From Sporisorium sorghi (Eukaryota; Basidiomycota; Ustilaginomycetes; Ustilaginales; Ustilaginaceae): DNA of 64,000 nucleotides. Shown here piece after piece: positions 41,178 to 50,500 of the stretch. Location: NCBI GenBank assembly GCA_023212695.1, contig JALCCG010000021.1:1-64000 (forward strand), read 5' to 3'. The first letter of the stretch is position 1, and each line of letters begins with the position of its first letter. The position numbers were made by a program, and so were the translations under genes. The notes under the pieces were generated by a model, which had not been told where the DNA came from, did no database searches, and saw nothing but the letters and a program-made list of their open reading frames with translations.

Positions 41178-41295
41178 GTTTCGCTCTAACTTGAAATAGC
41201 CGCACAACATATGGTTACGCTGAGCAGTTTCAGACTCGTTACTTCACGATACTAGTGTTGGCTGGAGCCAGCGAATTATCGATTACTTCATGAAA

Positions 41296-41335
41296 ACAGC
41301 CCCCCGCTCAAAGGAGCGGGGGGCTGTTCGTTTTA
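41296..41335 (+). terminator. Strong terminator of the pspA operon
   Basis: ACAGCCCCCCGCTC and GAGCGGGGGGCTGT pair perfectly around AAAG, followed by TTCGTTTT. The remaining gap to 41621 is AT-rich and holds nothing I recognise. Confidence 0.85.
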
Positions 41336-41621
41336 CTATAATTAGGTGTTTGTTCTACAAATCAATTGCTGTTTCTTCTATATAAAATATCTTTTTCAAA
41401 TGAAGCAGCTTTCTCGAAATTTCGTTCTCATCCCGGCTCCGATTCTTTTTTGACTTTGGATTTGTTATTGAATCAATCGACTCATAAATTCCCCTATGAA
41501 TCTAATTATTAATGTAAACGCATTCTTATTCATGGTATAATGACAGCTAATAGTCTATGATCTCAGGTATTCTGATGTTCTGGTATTCTGCTTGCGAAAC
41601 TGGCTTGGGGGTGTTTCGAGG

Positions 41622-41810
41622 ATGAGAAGGTATAATGTGTGGCGTCCGATCATGCTGATTGCGGTTGCGCTGCTTACGAACGGCTTGGTTTCGAACCTGG
41701 CTGCGGTGTTCGGCATGTCGCCGGAGTCGGCGAGCAATCTCGGTTTTATTGCGATGATTATTGCCGCATTTGTCATGTATAACCGCATGATGAAAGTTCG
41801 CCGTAAATGA
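41622..41810 (+). CDS. Small membrane protein
   Basis: The 62-residue protein starts at ATG 41622, 2 bases after a CGAGG motif and 13 after TGGGGG. An in-frame TTG at 41592 is less likely. A basic start (MRRYNVWRP) leads to two hydrophobic helices (IMLIAVALLTNGLVSNLAAVF and LGFIAMIIAAFVMY) and a basic tail. No motif or family is recognised. A terminator follows at 41849, so it forms a single-gene unit. Confidence 0.55.
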   Translation: MRRYNVWRPIMLIAVALLTNGLVSNLAAVFGMSPESASNLGFIAMIIAAFVMYNRMMKVRRK

Positions 41811-41848
41811 ATAATAATTCAAGCTACAGGATGGATGACATCCTGCTC

Positions 41849-41875
41849 AAGCACCTTGCCGAGGTGCTTTCTTTC
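41849..41875 (+). terminator. Terminator after the small membrane gene
   Basis: AAGCACCT and AGGTGCTT pair perfectly around TGCCG, followed by TCTTTC. Confidence 0.65.
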
Positions 41876-42073
41876 AGGATATGGAAGCTTAGTGTGACGG
41901 AAGGAATGGAAGTAGGAGTTTTGGTAATGTGTCTCATTCCGACGACCTGTATTTTTGTACAAAAACAGAATGTAAACAGTAGGCCTTAATACTTAACGCA
42001 GCCATAACAAACAAGCCCAAATACAAATGTGGTAGAATAAAGTCTATTTATTTTTTTCGAAGTTTAGTTGATA

Positions 42074-42244
42074 TTATATCCTCCTCGCTTTGTGTATCAC
42101 ATCACCTGTAACCCCCGTGTTATCTATAAAAACCGTTATATCAACATCATGTTGAGAGCGGTTACCTAAGTCTTCTAAAATTGGGATAAAACTTGTCTTA
42201 AACGTTTCACCGCGGCACAGATGCAGTTTGACAGAATCCCCCAA
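42074..42244 (-). pseudogene. Unidentified coding relic
   Basis: On the minus strand a frame open from about 42270 to a stop at 42074 reads like protein (SVKLHLCRGETFKTSFIP and VDITVFIDNTGVTGDVI). It has no ATG and no ribosome binding site, and its only possible start, a TTG at 42244, is unsupported. It could be the tail of a lost gene. I do not recognise it. The rest of the 41811-42334 gap holds the terminator at 41849 and the nupN promoter. Confidence 0.3.
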
Positions 42245-42251
42245 ATTTATG

Positions 42252-42280
42252 TTGAAAAGGGTCTGTTTTATTAATATATT
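42252..42280 (+). promoter_or_regulatory. Promoter of the nucleoside-binding lipoprotein gene
   Basis: TTGAAA (42252-42257) and TATATT (42275-42280) are 17 bases apart, placing the start site near 42287, 48 bases before the ATG. No purine riboswitch is seen in this short leader. Confidence 0.6.
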
Positions 42281-42334
42281 GTAAATAGCACGAATCTAGT
42301 ATTCGGGCATATATACCTAGGAGGGTTATCCTTA

Positions 42335-43447
42335 ATGAAAAAAGGGGTCATATCTTTAATCAGTTTGGCGTTATCTGTCACAATGCTGGCAGGTTGCGGC
42401 GACAAACCAGCTACAGAACCAAGCGGCGGTGCAGGCGGAGACGCACCTAAAGCGAACTTTAAGGTTGGTATGGTTACGGACGCGGGAACCATTGATGACA
42501 AGTCGTTTAACCAGGGAACATATGAGGGCATTGTGAAGGCCAATGAGGACTTCAAAATGGAGTATAAATACCTGAAGCCTGCAGGAACAACAGAAGCTGA
42601 CTACACCAAAGAGATCGGAAACCTGTACGATGCCGGATTTAAATTTATCGTAACCCCGGGTTTCAAATTTGAAACAGCCGTGTTCAAAGCACAGGACAAG
42701 TATACAGACGCTAAATTCGTTATTATCGACGGAACGCCTCATTCAGGAGAAGAAGGCGCAGCCCCGGTAGTTAAAGAAAATACGGTATCGATCTTCTTCG
42801 CTGAGCATGAAGCTGGCTTCCTGGCTGGCGTAGCGACTGCGCTTCATGTGAAGGATGGACAAGCCGGATTTATCGGCGGCATGGAAATTCCGCCTGTACA
42901 GAAGTTCAACTGGGGCTTCCAGCAAGGTGTGACTTATGCGAACGATAATCTCGGAACAAAATTGGTTATTAACAAAGAAAACGTGGTATACCAAGGAACT
43001 TTCGACGATGTTGCAGCAGGTAACCAATTGGCGGCTCAAATGTATGACCGCGGTGTCAATGTCATTTTCGCGGCAGCTGGCGGCGTAGGTGTTGGTGCGA
43101 TTAACGAAGCGAAGACCCGCGTTCAGAACGGCAAAGACGTTTGGATCGTTGGCGTTGACGTTGACCAGTATCAAGATGGCGTTTACGAAGGCGACAAGTC
43201 CGTCGTTCTGACTTCCGCTGTTAAGAAAATTGACCAAGCGGCTTACGATATGATCAAAGCGGAAACCGAAGGTAAATTCCCAGGTGGACAAACACTCACA
43301 CTGGATGCTACCAATGACGGTGTCGGTCTTCCTGAGAAGAACCCGAACCTGAGCGAAGACATCCTCAAGCAAGTGGATGATGTGTTCAACAAGATCAAAG
43401 CCGGGGAAATTAAAGTAGCCGGAGAGCAAGGCGAATTGATTAAGTAA
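42335..43447 (+). CDS. nupN: BMP-family nucleoside-binding lipoprotein
   Basis: The 370-residue protein starts behind AGGAGGG (42321-42327). It has a lipoprotein signal with LAGC lipobox. The mature part is a PnrA/BmpA-type periplasmic-binding fold: KVGMVTDAGTIDDKSFNQG, then AEHEAGFLAGVATAL and AGGVGVGAINEAK. These proteins bind purine and pyrimidine nucleosides and hand them to an ABC permease. It corresponds to NupN (YufN) of Bacillus. Unlike the tight nupOPQ genes, it is separated from nupO by 396 bases with a strong terminator, which should allow a large excess of binding protein over transporter. Confidence 0.9.
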   Translation: MKKGVISLISLALSVTMLAGCGDKPATEPSGGAGGDAPKANFKVGMVTDAGTIDDKSFNQGTYEGIVKANEDFKMEYKYLKPAGTTEADYTKEIGNLYDAGFKFIVTPGFKFETAVFKAQDKYTDAKFVIIDGTPHSGEEGAAPVVKENTVSIFFAEHEAGFLAGVATALHVKDGQAGFIGGMEIPPVQKFNWGFQQGVTYANDNLGTKLVINKENVVYQGTFDDVAAGNQLAAQMYDRGVNVIFAAAGGVGVGAINEAKTRVQNGKDVWIVGVDVDQYQDGVYEGDKSVVLTSAVKKIDQAAYDMIKAETEGKFPGGQTLTLDATNDGVGLPEKNPNLSEDILKQVDDVFNKIKAGEIKVAGEQGELIK

Positions 43448-43513
43448 TTCAAGACAACAAGAGCATTAGCAGAGCGTGGATAGACTTACTTGAAAAGCAG
43501 CGATACCGCATGA

Positions 43514-43544
43514 AAAAAAGACGGATTTCCTTCCGTCTTTTTTT
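43514..43544 (+). terminator. Terminator after nupN
   Basis: AAAAAGACGGA and TCCGTCTTTTT pair around TTTCCT, followed by more T. It splits nupN from nupOPQ. Confidence 0.8.
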
Positions 43545-43612
43545 AAGGTATTAGAAATAATAAGTTATTTCAGCGAAGCGTAAGCAATTCTGTAATCGCA
43601 TTTATATGTTTT

Positions 43613-43677
43613 GGGGCCCCCGCAAAGTATTTGGAACAAGCATCGAAGCATAGGCTCCACTTTGTGGGGCTATTTTA
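43613..43677 (+). repeat. Dispersed hairpin repeat, copy 2
   Basis: Left arm CCCCGCAAAGT (43618-43628) pairs with ACTTTGTGGGG (43659-43669), eleven pairs with one G-U. The loop holds ATTTGGAACAAGC and AGCATAGGCTCC, shared with copy 1 at 28165. It lies between the nupN terminator and nupO. The remaining bases to 43843 hold no gene I can see. Confidence 0.75.
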
Positions 43678-43843
43678 GGTATCAGACCGTATCACCGGCG
43701 CAAGCGATTGCATCCTGATATTGAATAGAATCAGAACTATTTAACTGCGTTCTGGCTGTTTGGAAGTGAGTCGATCCGCGGTTTTTAAGCAATTTTTGAA
43801 CACAGAAGATATTTAACCAAGAAGAAGGAGAGGACCCTAAACC

Positions 43844-45376
43844 ATGGACTATGTTGTCGAGATGGTGGGCATCCGCAAGGAATTTCCGGGGATTGTGGCC
43901 AATGACGATATCACGATCAGGCTGAAGAAGGGCGAGATTCATGCTCTGCTTGGGGAAAACGGAGCGGGCAAGTCAACCCTGATGAGTATCCTGTTCGGCA
44001 TGTATCAGCCTGACCGTGGCACGATCAAGGTCAACGGCAAGGAAGTGCGGATTTCCAATCCGAATGTGGCAAATAAACTCGGAATCGGGATGGTGCATCA
44101 GTATTTTAAATTGGTCGACCCGTTCACAGTGACCGAGAATATTATTCTGGGCAGTGAGACGCGCAAATATTACTTTGGCCTGGATGTAAAATCCGCTGCC
44201 AAGCGGGTGGAGGAATTGTCCAAACGATACGGCCTCAACGTAGACCCTTACGCCAAAATCGAGGATATCTCGGTAGGTATGCAGCAGCGGGTAGAAATTC
44301 TCAAAATGCTGTACCGCGATGCGGAAGTACTCATATTTGACGAGCCAACCGCGGTGCTGACGCCGCAGGAAATCGAAGATTTGCAGGGCATCATGAGAAA
44401 TTTGGTCAAGGAAGGCAAATCGATCATTCTGATCACGCATAAATTGAAAGAAATTAAAGCGGTTGCGGACCGCTGTACCGTCATCCGCCGGGGCAAAACA
44501 ATCGGCACCGTCGATGTCGCGGACACCAGCCGCGAGGCCATGGCCGAAATGATGGTGGGCCGCAGCGTCTCCTTCAAGGTAGACAAGCAGGAGAGCAGCC
44601 CGGGTAAAACCGTTCTTCAAATTCAGTCGCTCACAGTGAAAAACAGCAAGAAGGTTGATGCACTCAAAGGCTTTAGCCTGGATCTGCATGCCGGAGAGAT
44701 TGTGGGCATTGCGGGCGTGGATGGCAATGGCCAATCCGAACTGATCGAAGCCATCACCGGTCTTCGGCAAGCGGAGAGTGGAACGGTAAACCTGAACGGC
44801 AAAGCGTTGAACGGCCTATCTGTCCGTCAGCGGAATGAGAGCGGGATCGGTCATATCCCGGAGGATCGCCAAAAAAGAGGACTTGTTCTGGACTATACAA
44901 TCGAAGAGAATCTGATTCTCGAGGTGTATAACAAGCCTCCTTACTCCAAGAATGGCCTGCTTCAGCCTGCCGCGATTCGCAAGCATGCGGAGCATATCAT
45001 CCAGAGCTTTGATGTACGGTCAGGAACGGGCGGCCGGTCGATCGTGCGTTCAATGTCCGGGGGTAACCAGCAAAAAGCGATTATCGGACGCGAGGTTGAA
45101 CGTGATCCCGATCTGCTCATTGCGGTCCAGCCGACCCGCGGCCTTGACGTAGGCTCGATTGAATACATTCACCGTCGTCTGATCGAACAGCGTGATAAAG
45201 GGAAGGCCGTTCTGCTGGTTTCCCTGGAGCTTGATGAAGTGCTGAACTTGTCGGACCGGATTGCCGTTATAAATAACGGTGAACTGGTAGGTATCGTCAA
45301 AACCTCCGAAACGAACGAAAGAGAGCTCGGGCTGATGATGGCCGGGTATCAAAAAGAGGAGGCACCACATGAATAA
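43844..45376 (+). CDS. nupO: Nucleoside ABC transporter ATP-binding protein
   Basis: The 510-residue protein has two ABC cassettes. The first (about 1-235) has Walker A GENGAGKST, signature ISVGMQQRVEI and Walker B EVLIFDEPTAVLT. The second (about 255-505) has the modified Walker A GVDGNGQSE, signature SMSGGNQQKAII and DLLIAVQPTRGLD. The degenerate second Walker A and the VQPTRGLD box are normal for sugar- and nucleoside-type ATPases of this class. It powers the NupPQ channel. Ribosome binding site AAGGAGAGG precedes the ATG, and nupP starts inside its last codons (8-base overlap). Confidence 0.93.
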   Translation: MDYVVEMVGIRKEFPGIVANDDITIRLKKGEIHALLGENGAGKSTLMSILFGMYQPDRGTIKVNGKEVRISNPNVANKLGIGMVHQYFKLVDPFTVTENIILGSETRKYYFGLDVKSAAKRVEELSKRYGLNVDPYAKIEDISVGMQQRVEILKMLYRDAEVLIFDEPTAVLTPQEIEDLQGIMRNLVKEGKSIILITHKLKEIKAVADRCTVIRRGKTIGTVDVADTSREAMAEMMVGRSVSFKVDKQESSPGKTVLQIQSLTVKNSKKVDALKGFSLDLHAGEIVGIAGVDGNGQSELIEAITGLRQAESGTVNLNGKALNGLSVRQRNESGIGHIPEDRQKRGLVLDYTIEENLILEVYNKPPYSKNGLLQPAAIRKHAEHIIQSFDVRSGTGGRSIVRSMSGGNQQKAIIGREVERDPDLLIAVQPTRGLDVGSIEYIHRRLIEQRDKGKAVLLVSLELDEVLNLSDRIAVINNGELVGIVKTSETNERELGLMMAGYQKEEAPHE

Positions 45377-46424
45377 CAGCGTAAAATCGTTGCTTGCCGT
45401 CCTGTTCGGACTCATCGCGGGGGCACTGCTTATGGCGCTGACCGGTCATAATCCGGTAGAAGGGTATAAGTATCTCATCCAGGGTGGACTCAAGAACCCG
45501 GAGAGGATCGGAAATACGCTGGCGACGGCAACTCCGCTTATTCTGACCGGTTTGTCGGTAGCCTTTGCCTTCCGTACCGGACTGTTTAATATCGGTGCAG
45601 CGGGACAAATGCTGTTCGGCGGCTTTTGCGCGACGGCAGTTGGTCTCTCGCTGGATCTGCCGCGTGCCCTGCTCCTGTTGGTGATGGTGCTGGCCGGGTT
45701 TATCGGCGGTGCGCTATGGGCGGTCGTTCCCGGTTTTTTGAAGGCCAAATATAACGTGCATGAGGTCGTGTCCACCATCATGATGAACTGGACGGCCTAC
45801 TGGACCGTTTATTATGTCATTCCAGCTTATTTCAAAGGGACAAGCCTGGAGACGGAATCTCGCCAGCTTCCGCCGGATGCGATGCTGCATCAGCAGTGGC
45901 TCAGCGATATGTTCCAAGGCTCCTATGTCAATCTGGGCTTTTTTATCGCGGTCATCGCCGTATTGATTGTAGCTTTCCTGATTAACAAAACGACGCTGGG
46001 ATATGAGCTGAAGGCAGTTGGGTTCAACCGCCATGCGTCCGAATATGCGGGGATTGCCGTAAAACGCAGCATCGTCCTGTCCATGTTCATCTCCGGGGGG
46101 CTCGCGGGCCTTGCCGGCGTTGCGCAATATGCGGGGAATGCATCCAGCATGCAGATCGGCGTGCTGCCAAGCCAGGGATTCGACGGCATCGCTGTTGCCC
46201 TGCTCGGAATTAACGCGCCGCTCGGCGTATTGGTGTCGGCCTTGTTCTTCGGGATTCTCTACTCGGGCAGAGGGTTTATGAATGCCATGACGGAGATTCC
46301 GCCGGAGATTGCCGATTCGATCATCGCTATTATTATCTATTTTGCAGCAACCAGCATCTTGATCGAACGTCTTTACCGCAAATTGAAGCTGCGTCGTGCG
46401 GCAAATAAAAAGCAGGGGGAGTAA
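45369..46424 (+). CDS. nupP: Nucleoside ABC transporter permease
   Basis: The 351-residue protein is a branched-chain-type (BPD_transp_2) permease with eight or more hydrophobic helices. It carries the conserved GLFNIGAAGQMLFGGFCAT segment, the VVSTIMMNW motif and the EAA-like loop GYELKAVGFNRHASEYAGI. It overlaps nupO by eight bases, and its stop lies 6 bases before nupQ. It forms the membrane channel with NupQ for nucleosides delivered by NupN. Confidence 0.9.
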   Translation: MNNSVKSLLAVLFGLIAGALLMALTGHNPVEGYKYLIQGGLKNPERIGNTLATATPLILTGLSVAFAFRTGLFNIGAAGQMLFGGFCATAVGLSLDLPRALLLLVMVLAGFIGGALWAVVPGFLKAKYNVHEVVSTIMMNWTAYWTVYYVIPAYFKGTSLETESRQLPPDAMLHQQWLSDMFQGSYVNLGFFIAVIAVLIVAFLINKTTLGYELKAVGFNRHASEYAGIAVKRSIVLSMFISGGLAGLAGVAQYAGNASSMQIGVLPSQGFDGIAVALLGINAPLGVLVSALFFGILYSGRGFMNAMTEIPPEIADSIIAIIIYFAATSILIERLYRKLKLRRAANKKQGE

Positions 46425-46430
46425 GGACAT

Positions 46431-47384
46431 ATGTGGACAACGATTGAACAGATTTTTCCGTATGCCATCGCTTACACGATCCCGCTTTTGATTACCGCCT
46501 TGGGCGCGCTGTTCAGTGAACGAAGCGGAGTCGTGAATATCGGCCTTGACGGGTTGATGATTGTCGGTTCTTTCATCGGAGCTTTTGTTATTTTCAAAAT
46601 GCAGGCGCAATGGCCCGGCCAATCGTGGGTATTATGGGTAGGGCTGTTAGCAGCGGCCGCAGCGAGTGCGCTGTTCTCTCTGCTGCATGCCTTTGCCAGC
46701 ATTAACCTCAGTGCCAACCAGATCATAAGCGGAACGGCGATCAACATGATTGCAGGCGCCTTGACGATTTTCCTGGCCCGCAACATTACGGGCAGCGGCA
46801 AGATCAGCATCACGAATGGTTTCGCGCCGTTCGATGTGCCTTGGCTGTCGAAGATACCGATCATCGGAGATTTATTTTTTACTAAAACCTATGCTACGAC
46901 CTGGTTAGTTCTGTTGGTGCTGGTGCTCAGTGCACTGGCATTGTACAGAACACCGTTCGGCCTGCGACTTCGGTCCTGCGGTGAACATCCGCATGCGGCG
47001 GAAGCAGCAGGGATTAAAGTCCAGTCCATGCGGTATGTCGGCGTCATGATCTCGGGAGCTTTTTCCGGGCTTGGGGGAGCTGTTATCCTGTTGACGTATT
47101 CTGGCGAATTTACGGGGAACGTTGCGGGACTAGGGTTCCTTGCCTTGGCTTCGCTCATCTTCGGACAATGGAAGCCGCTTGGCATCCTGCTGGCAACCTT
47201 GTTCTTCGGGTTTGCCACGACGGTAGCCAACGTATCGCAGGTCATTCCATCGCTGGCGGTGTTCCCACCGGTTATTCTTAAGATTTTCCCTTATGTGGTG
47301 ACACTAATCGCTTTGGTTATTTTCTCCAAATCCTCGAATGCACCGAAGGCGGTAGGGGAGCCGTTCGATTCAGGTAAACGGTAA
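46431..47384 (+). CDS. nupQ: Nucleoside ABC transporter permease
   Basis: The 317-residue protein is the second BPD_transp_2 permease, with about eight helices. VVNIGLDGLMIVGSFIGAF, SANQIISGTAINM and the coupling-loop pattern GLRLRSCGEHPHAAEAAGIKV are typical. It starts behind GCAGGGGGAG and ends the nupOPQ operon, followed by a terminator at 47415. With NupO and NupP it completes the importer. Confidence 0.9.
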   Translation: MWTTIEQIFPYAIAYTIPLLITALGALFSERSGVVNIGLDGLMIVGSFIGAFVIFKMQAQWPGQSWVLWVGLLAAAAASALFSLLHAFASINLSANQIISGTAINMIAGALTIFLARNITGSGKISITNGFAPFDVPWLSKIPIIGDLFFTKTYATTWLVLLVLVLSALALYRTPFGLRLRSCGEHPHAAEAAGIKVQSMRYVGVMISGAFSGLGGAVILLTYSGEFTGNVAGLGFLALASLIFGQWKPLGILLATLFFGFATTVANVSQVIPSLAVFPPVILKIFPYVVTLIALVIFSKSSNAPKAVGEPFDSGKR

Positions 47385-47414
47385 CGTATACGCAAGGAAA
47401 TGTAACATAAGTAG

Positions 47415-47467
47415 AACCTCTGATATGCTTACCCAGATTATGGGTTAGGTCTATCGGAGGTTTTTTT
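47415..47467 (+). terminator. Terminator of the nup operon
   Basis: AACCTCTGATA and TATCGGAGGTT pair (one G-U), enclosing a second small stem TACCCA/TGGGTT, followed by a run of seven T. Confidence 0.8.
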
Positions 47468-47566
47468 ACATAGGGCATACTTTATGTTAGAACTCCCCAA
47501 ACATATCTGTTATATATAGTTAATAAGGCTACAAAATTTAATAGAATAGAGGAGTGAAAAACCTGA

Positions 47567-50500
47567 ATGCACATTCGATTACATAAGTACCAAAAGCATC
47601 TCAGCATGCTTTTGGCCATCGTGATGCTCCTGAGTATCCTTGTTCCTTTCAGTCCCGTGAAGGTTGCGGAGGCTGCTCCCCACAATGATCAGGTTGTCAT
47701 CAGCCAGGTATACGGGGGAGGGGGAAACAGCGGAGCGCAATATAAGAATGATTTTATCGAGCTGTTCAATCCAACGGGCAGTCCAGTTGACCTCACAGGC
47801 TGGAAGGTACGTTATGCCAGCGCAGCCTCGGGTGCATTTAACGGTACAACCTCTTTAAACGGCATTATGGAGCCTTATACCTATCTATTAGTCCAACAGA
47901 GTGGTGGCACAACAGGGAATGCTCTGCCGACACCCGATGTTCTAGGATCGCTTAATTTAAGCGGCAGCAACGGAATCGTGGATCTGGTGAATGCAGCGGG
48001 AGATCGTATCGATCTCATTGGTTATGGATCAACTGCAATAGAATCTGAAACGAATCCAACGGCAGCTTTATCCAACGGCACGGCAGCGATTCGCAAAGAA
48101 TTGACCACTGGTCAATCGGATCGTGGTCTTGATACGGATAACAATGCAGCGGATTTTATCGTTGCGACGCCGGATCCGCGTAACAGTGCAGCTCCTGCAA
48201 CACCGGTCAATCCGGGGAATGGACTTGGCCTGGTAACGGCTAATCCAGGACCGAATGCTTGGCCAGCCGGAACGGAGATTACGCTAAGTCCTCCTACGGT
48301 GGGAGCTTCCGTCTATGCGGATGTGTACTTGTCCGGCGGGAATGGGTCCGGCTTCCAGCTCATCAATAACCCAATTGTGATCAACGAGCCAACACGAGTG
48401 GATGCGTACGCAGCCCAGGACGGCCAACCGGATGGACCGGTAACCTCGTTCCAATACGATGTTTTAACACAGAAATCCGTTACGGAAGCCCGCAGCAAGG
48501 CAAAAGGCGAGCATGTGTGGACGGAAGGCATCATTACGCATATTGAAGGCAGAGAAACCTATATTCAAGACGACGCGGCCGGTATCGTGCTTTATGACTA
48601 CCCGCTGAATGCTGGTGTTGGCGACCGGGTCAGTGTGGCAGGCGTGATGGAGATTTACAACAATCTTCAGGAGATCAAACCACACGCCTTGCTGCCGAAC
48701 AGCGTAACGGGCACCCAAGTGGGATTGCCGCAGGCTCTCCCAATCACCGGGGCTGACCTGTCTCCAGCAACAGGAGAGACATACGAAGCAAGGCTCGTCT
48801 CCCTGGAGGATGTAACCATCAAGTCGGAGAACAAGCCGGGTGAGTATACAGCCGAACAGGGCGGGCATGAATTCATTATCTATTCCGGCTTGTCCAAGCT
48901 GAAGACAGTTAAATCGTTCAGCCGCGTTACGGGTGTGGTGAAGCAGTTCGGAAGTATTTATGAACTGATCCCCCTGGGTGAGGATGCCTTAATCGAAGAG
49001 TTATTCTCTGTGATGGCGAGCCCGGGTGCCGGACCGATTGTTACCGGCGGAAAGGTAACGCTGTCCAGCCCTACGCAAGGTGCAAACATTTATTATACGC
49101 TGGACGGATCGGTTCCAACGACATCCAGCACGCAGTACAGCTCGCCAATTCCAATTGACCGTGATACGACTATCAAAGCGATTGTTGTTTCTGGTGTGGA
49201 TGTGAGCAAGGTATACGAATTTGCCTACAAGGCTACACAGCAGCCGCGCATTGCGGACATTCAGGGGGAAACCCATGCCTCGCCTTACAACGGTCAAACC
49301 GTAAAAGATATCGAGGGTGTTGTCACGCAGTACGGCTATACTTTCTCTAACGGCAACATCAAAGGTTTTTATATTCAGGATCCGAAGCCGGATTCCAATC
49401 CGAATACCTCTGATGCGATCTTTGTGTATTCTACGGACCCAAGCCGGCCTCAGATCGGAGATTTGGTCAGCGTCACCGGTAAAGTGGCCGAATTTAACGA
49501 AGGAAGCTCAAGCAATCTGACATCGACTCAAATTGAGCTGCAATCCTTGAAGAATCTGGATCAGGGTCAACCACTGCCGGAGCCTGTTACTTTAGGTAAG
49601 GGTGGACGTCCGATTCCGGCTGCCATTATCGATAACGACGGGATGACAGCATTCGAGCCGCAGGAAGACGCTATCGATTTCTATGAGTCCCTGGAGGGTA
49701 TGCGGGTCAGACTTCCGCAGCCAACCATCATTAGTCCGTACTGGACAAGCAGCGGAACGTACAATATCGCGACCCGCGTGGAAAATCATATAGCAGATGT
49801 GATTACGCCGGCTGGCGGTCTCGTTCTGAAAGAGCAAGGGAATTTCAATCCGCAGCGCCTTATTATTGCCTATGGCAATCCAGGACAGGAAGTAAGCACC
49901 GGGGATACGTTTGCTGATGATGTGATCGGTGTGATCGGATACAACAGCGGCAATTTCAAGGTGATTCCGGGCAAAGGCGAATTGCCTGCAATTAACAGCA
50001 GCCCATTTCAACAAGAGGTATCCACCATTGATGTGAATGCCGAGCAGCTTCGGGTGGCGACATATAATATCGAGAACTTCTATCCGGGCGTAGGCTCCAG
50101 CAAAATCAACAAGCTGGCCGAGTCGATTGTTAGCAGCATCAAGTCCCCGGATATTATCGGGCTTGTAGAAGTGCAGGACAACAACGGTGAGCAGAACAAT
50201 GGAACCACCGCAGCAGACTTAAGCTACGATGCTCTGATTAAAGCCATTAAGGCAGCGGGAGGCCCAACCTACAGCTTTACCGACATTGATCCGGTTAATA
50301 ATAATGACGGGGGAGCGCCGGGAGCCAACATTCGGGTCGGATTCCTCTACAACCCGGACCGTGTTCAATTATCGGACAGTGTAAACAACAAAAAAGGCTC
50401 TTCCACGGATTCCGTGGCCTATGATGCAGCTAAGGATCAGCTGACCTATAATCCAGGCAGAATTGATCCGCAGAATCCTGCATTTAATGCCTCACGCAAG

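Noticed and set aside
42081..42334. Purine riboswitch upstream of the nucleoside transporter
   Set aside because: No conserved purine aptamer loops are visible and the predicted leader is only about 48 bases.
43973..44770. Long antisense frames inside nupO and other large genes
   Set aside because: They lie opposite genes with clear motifs and lack ribosome binding sites; they reflect codon bias rather than genes.
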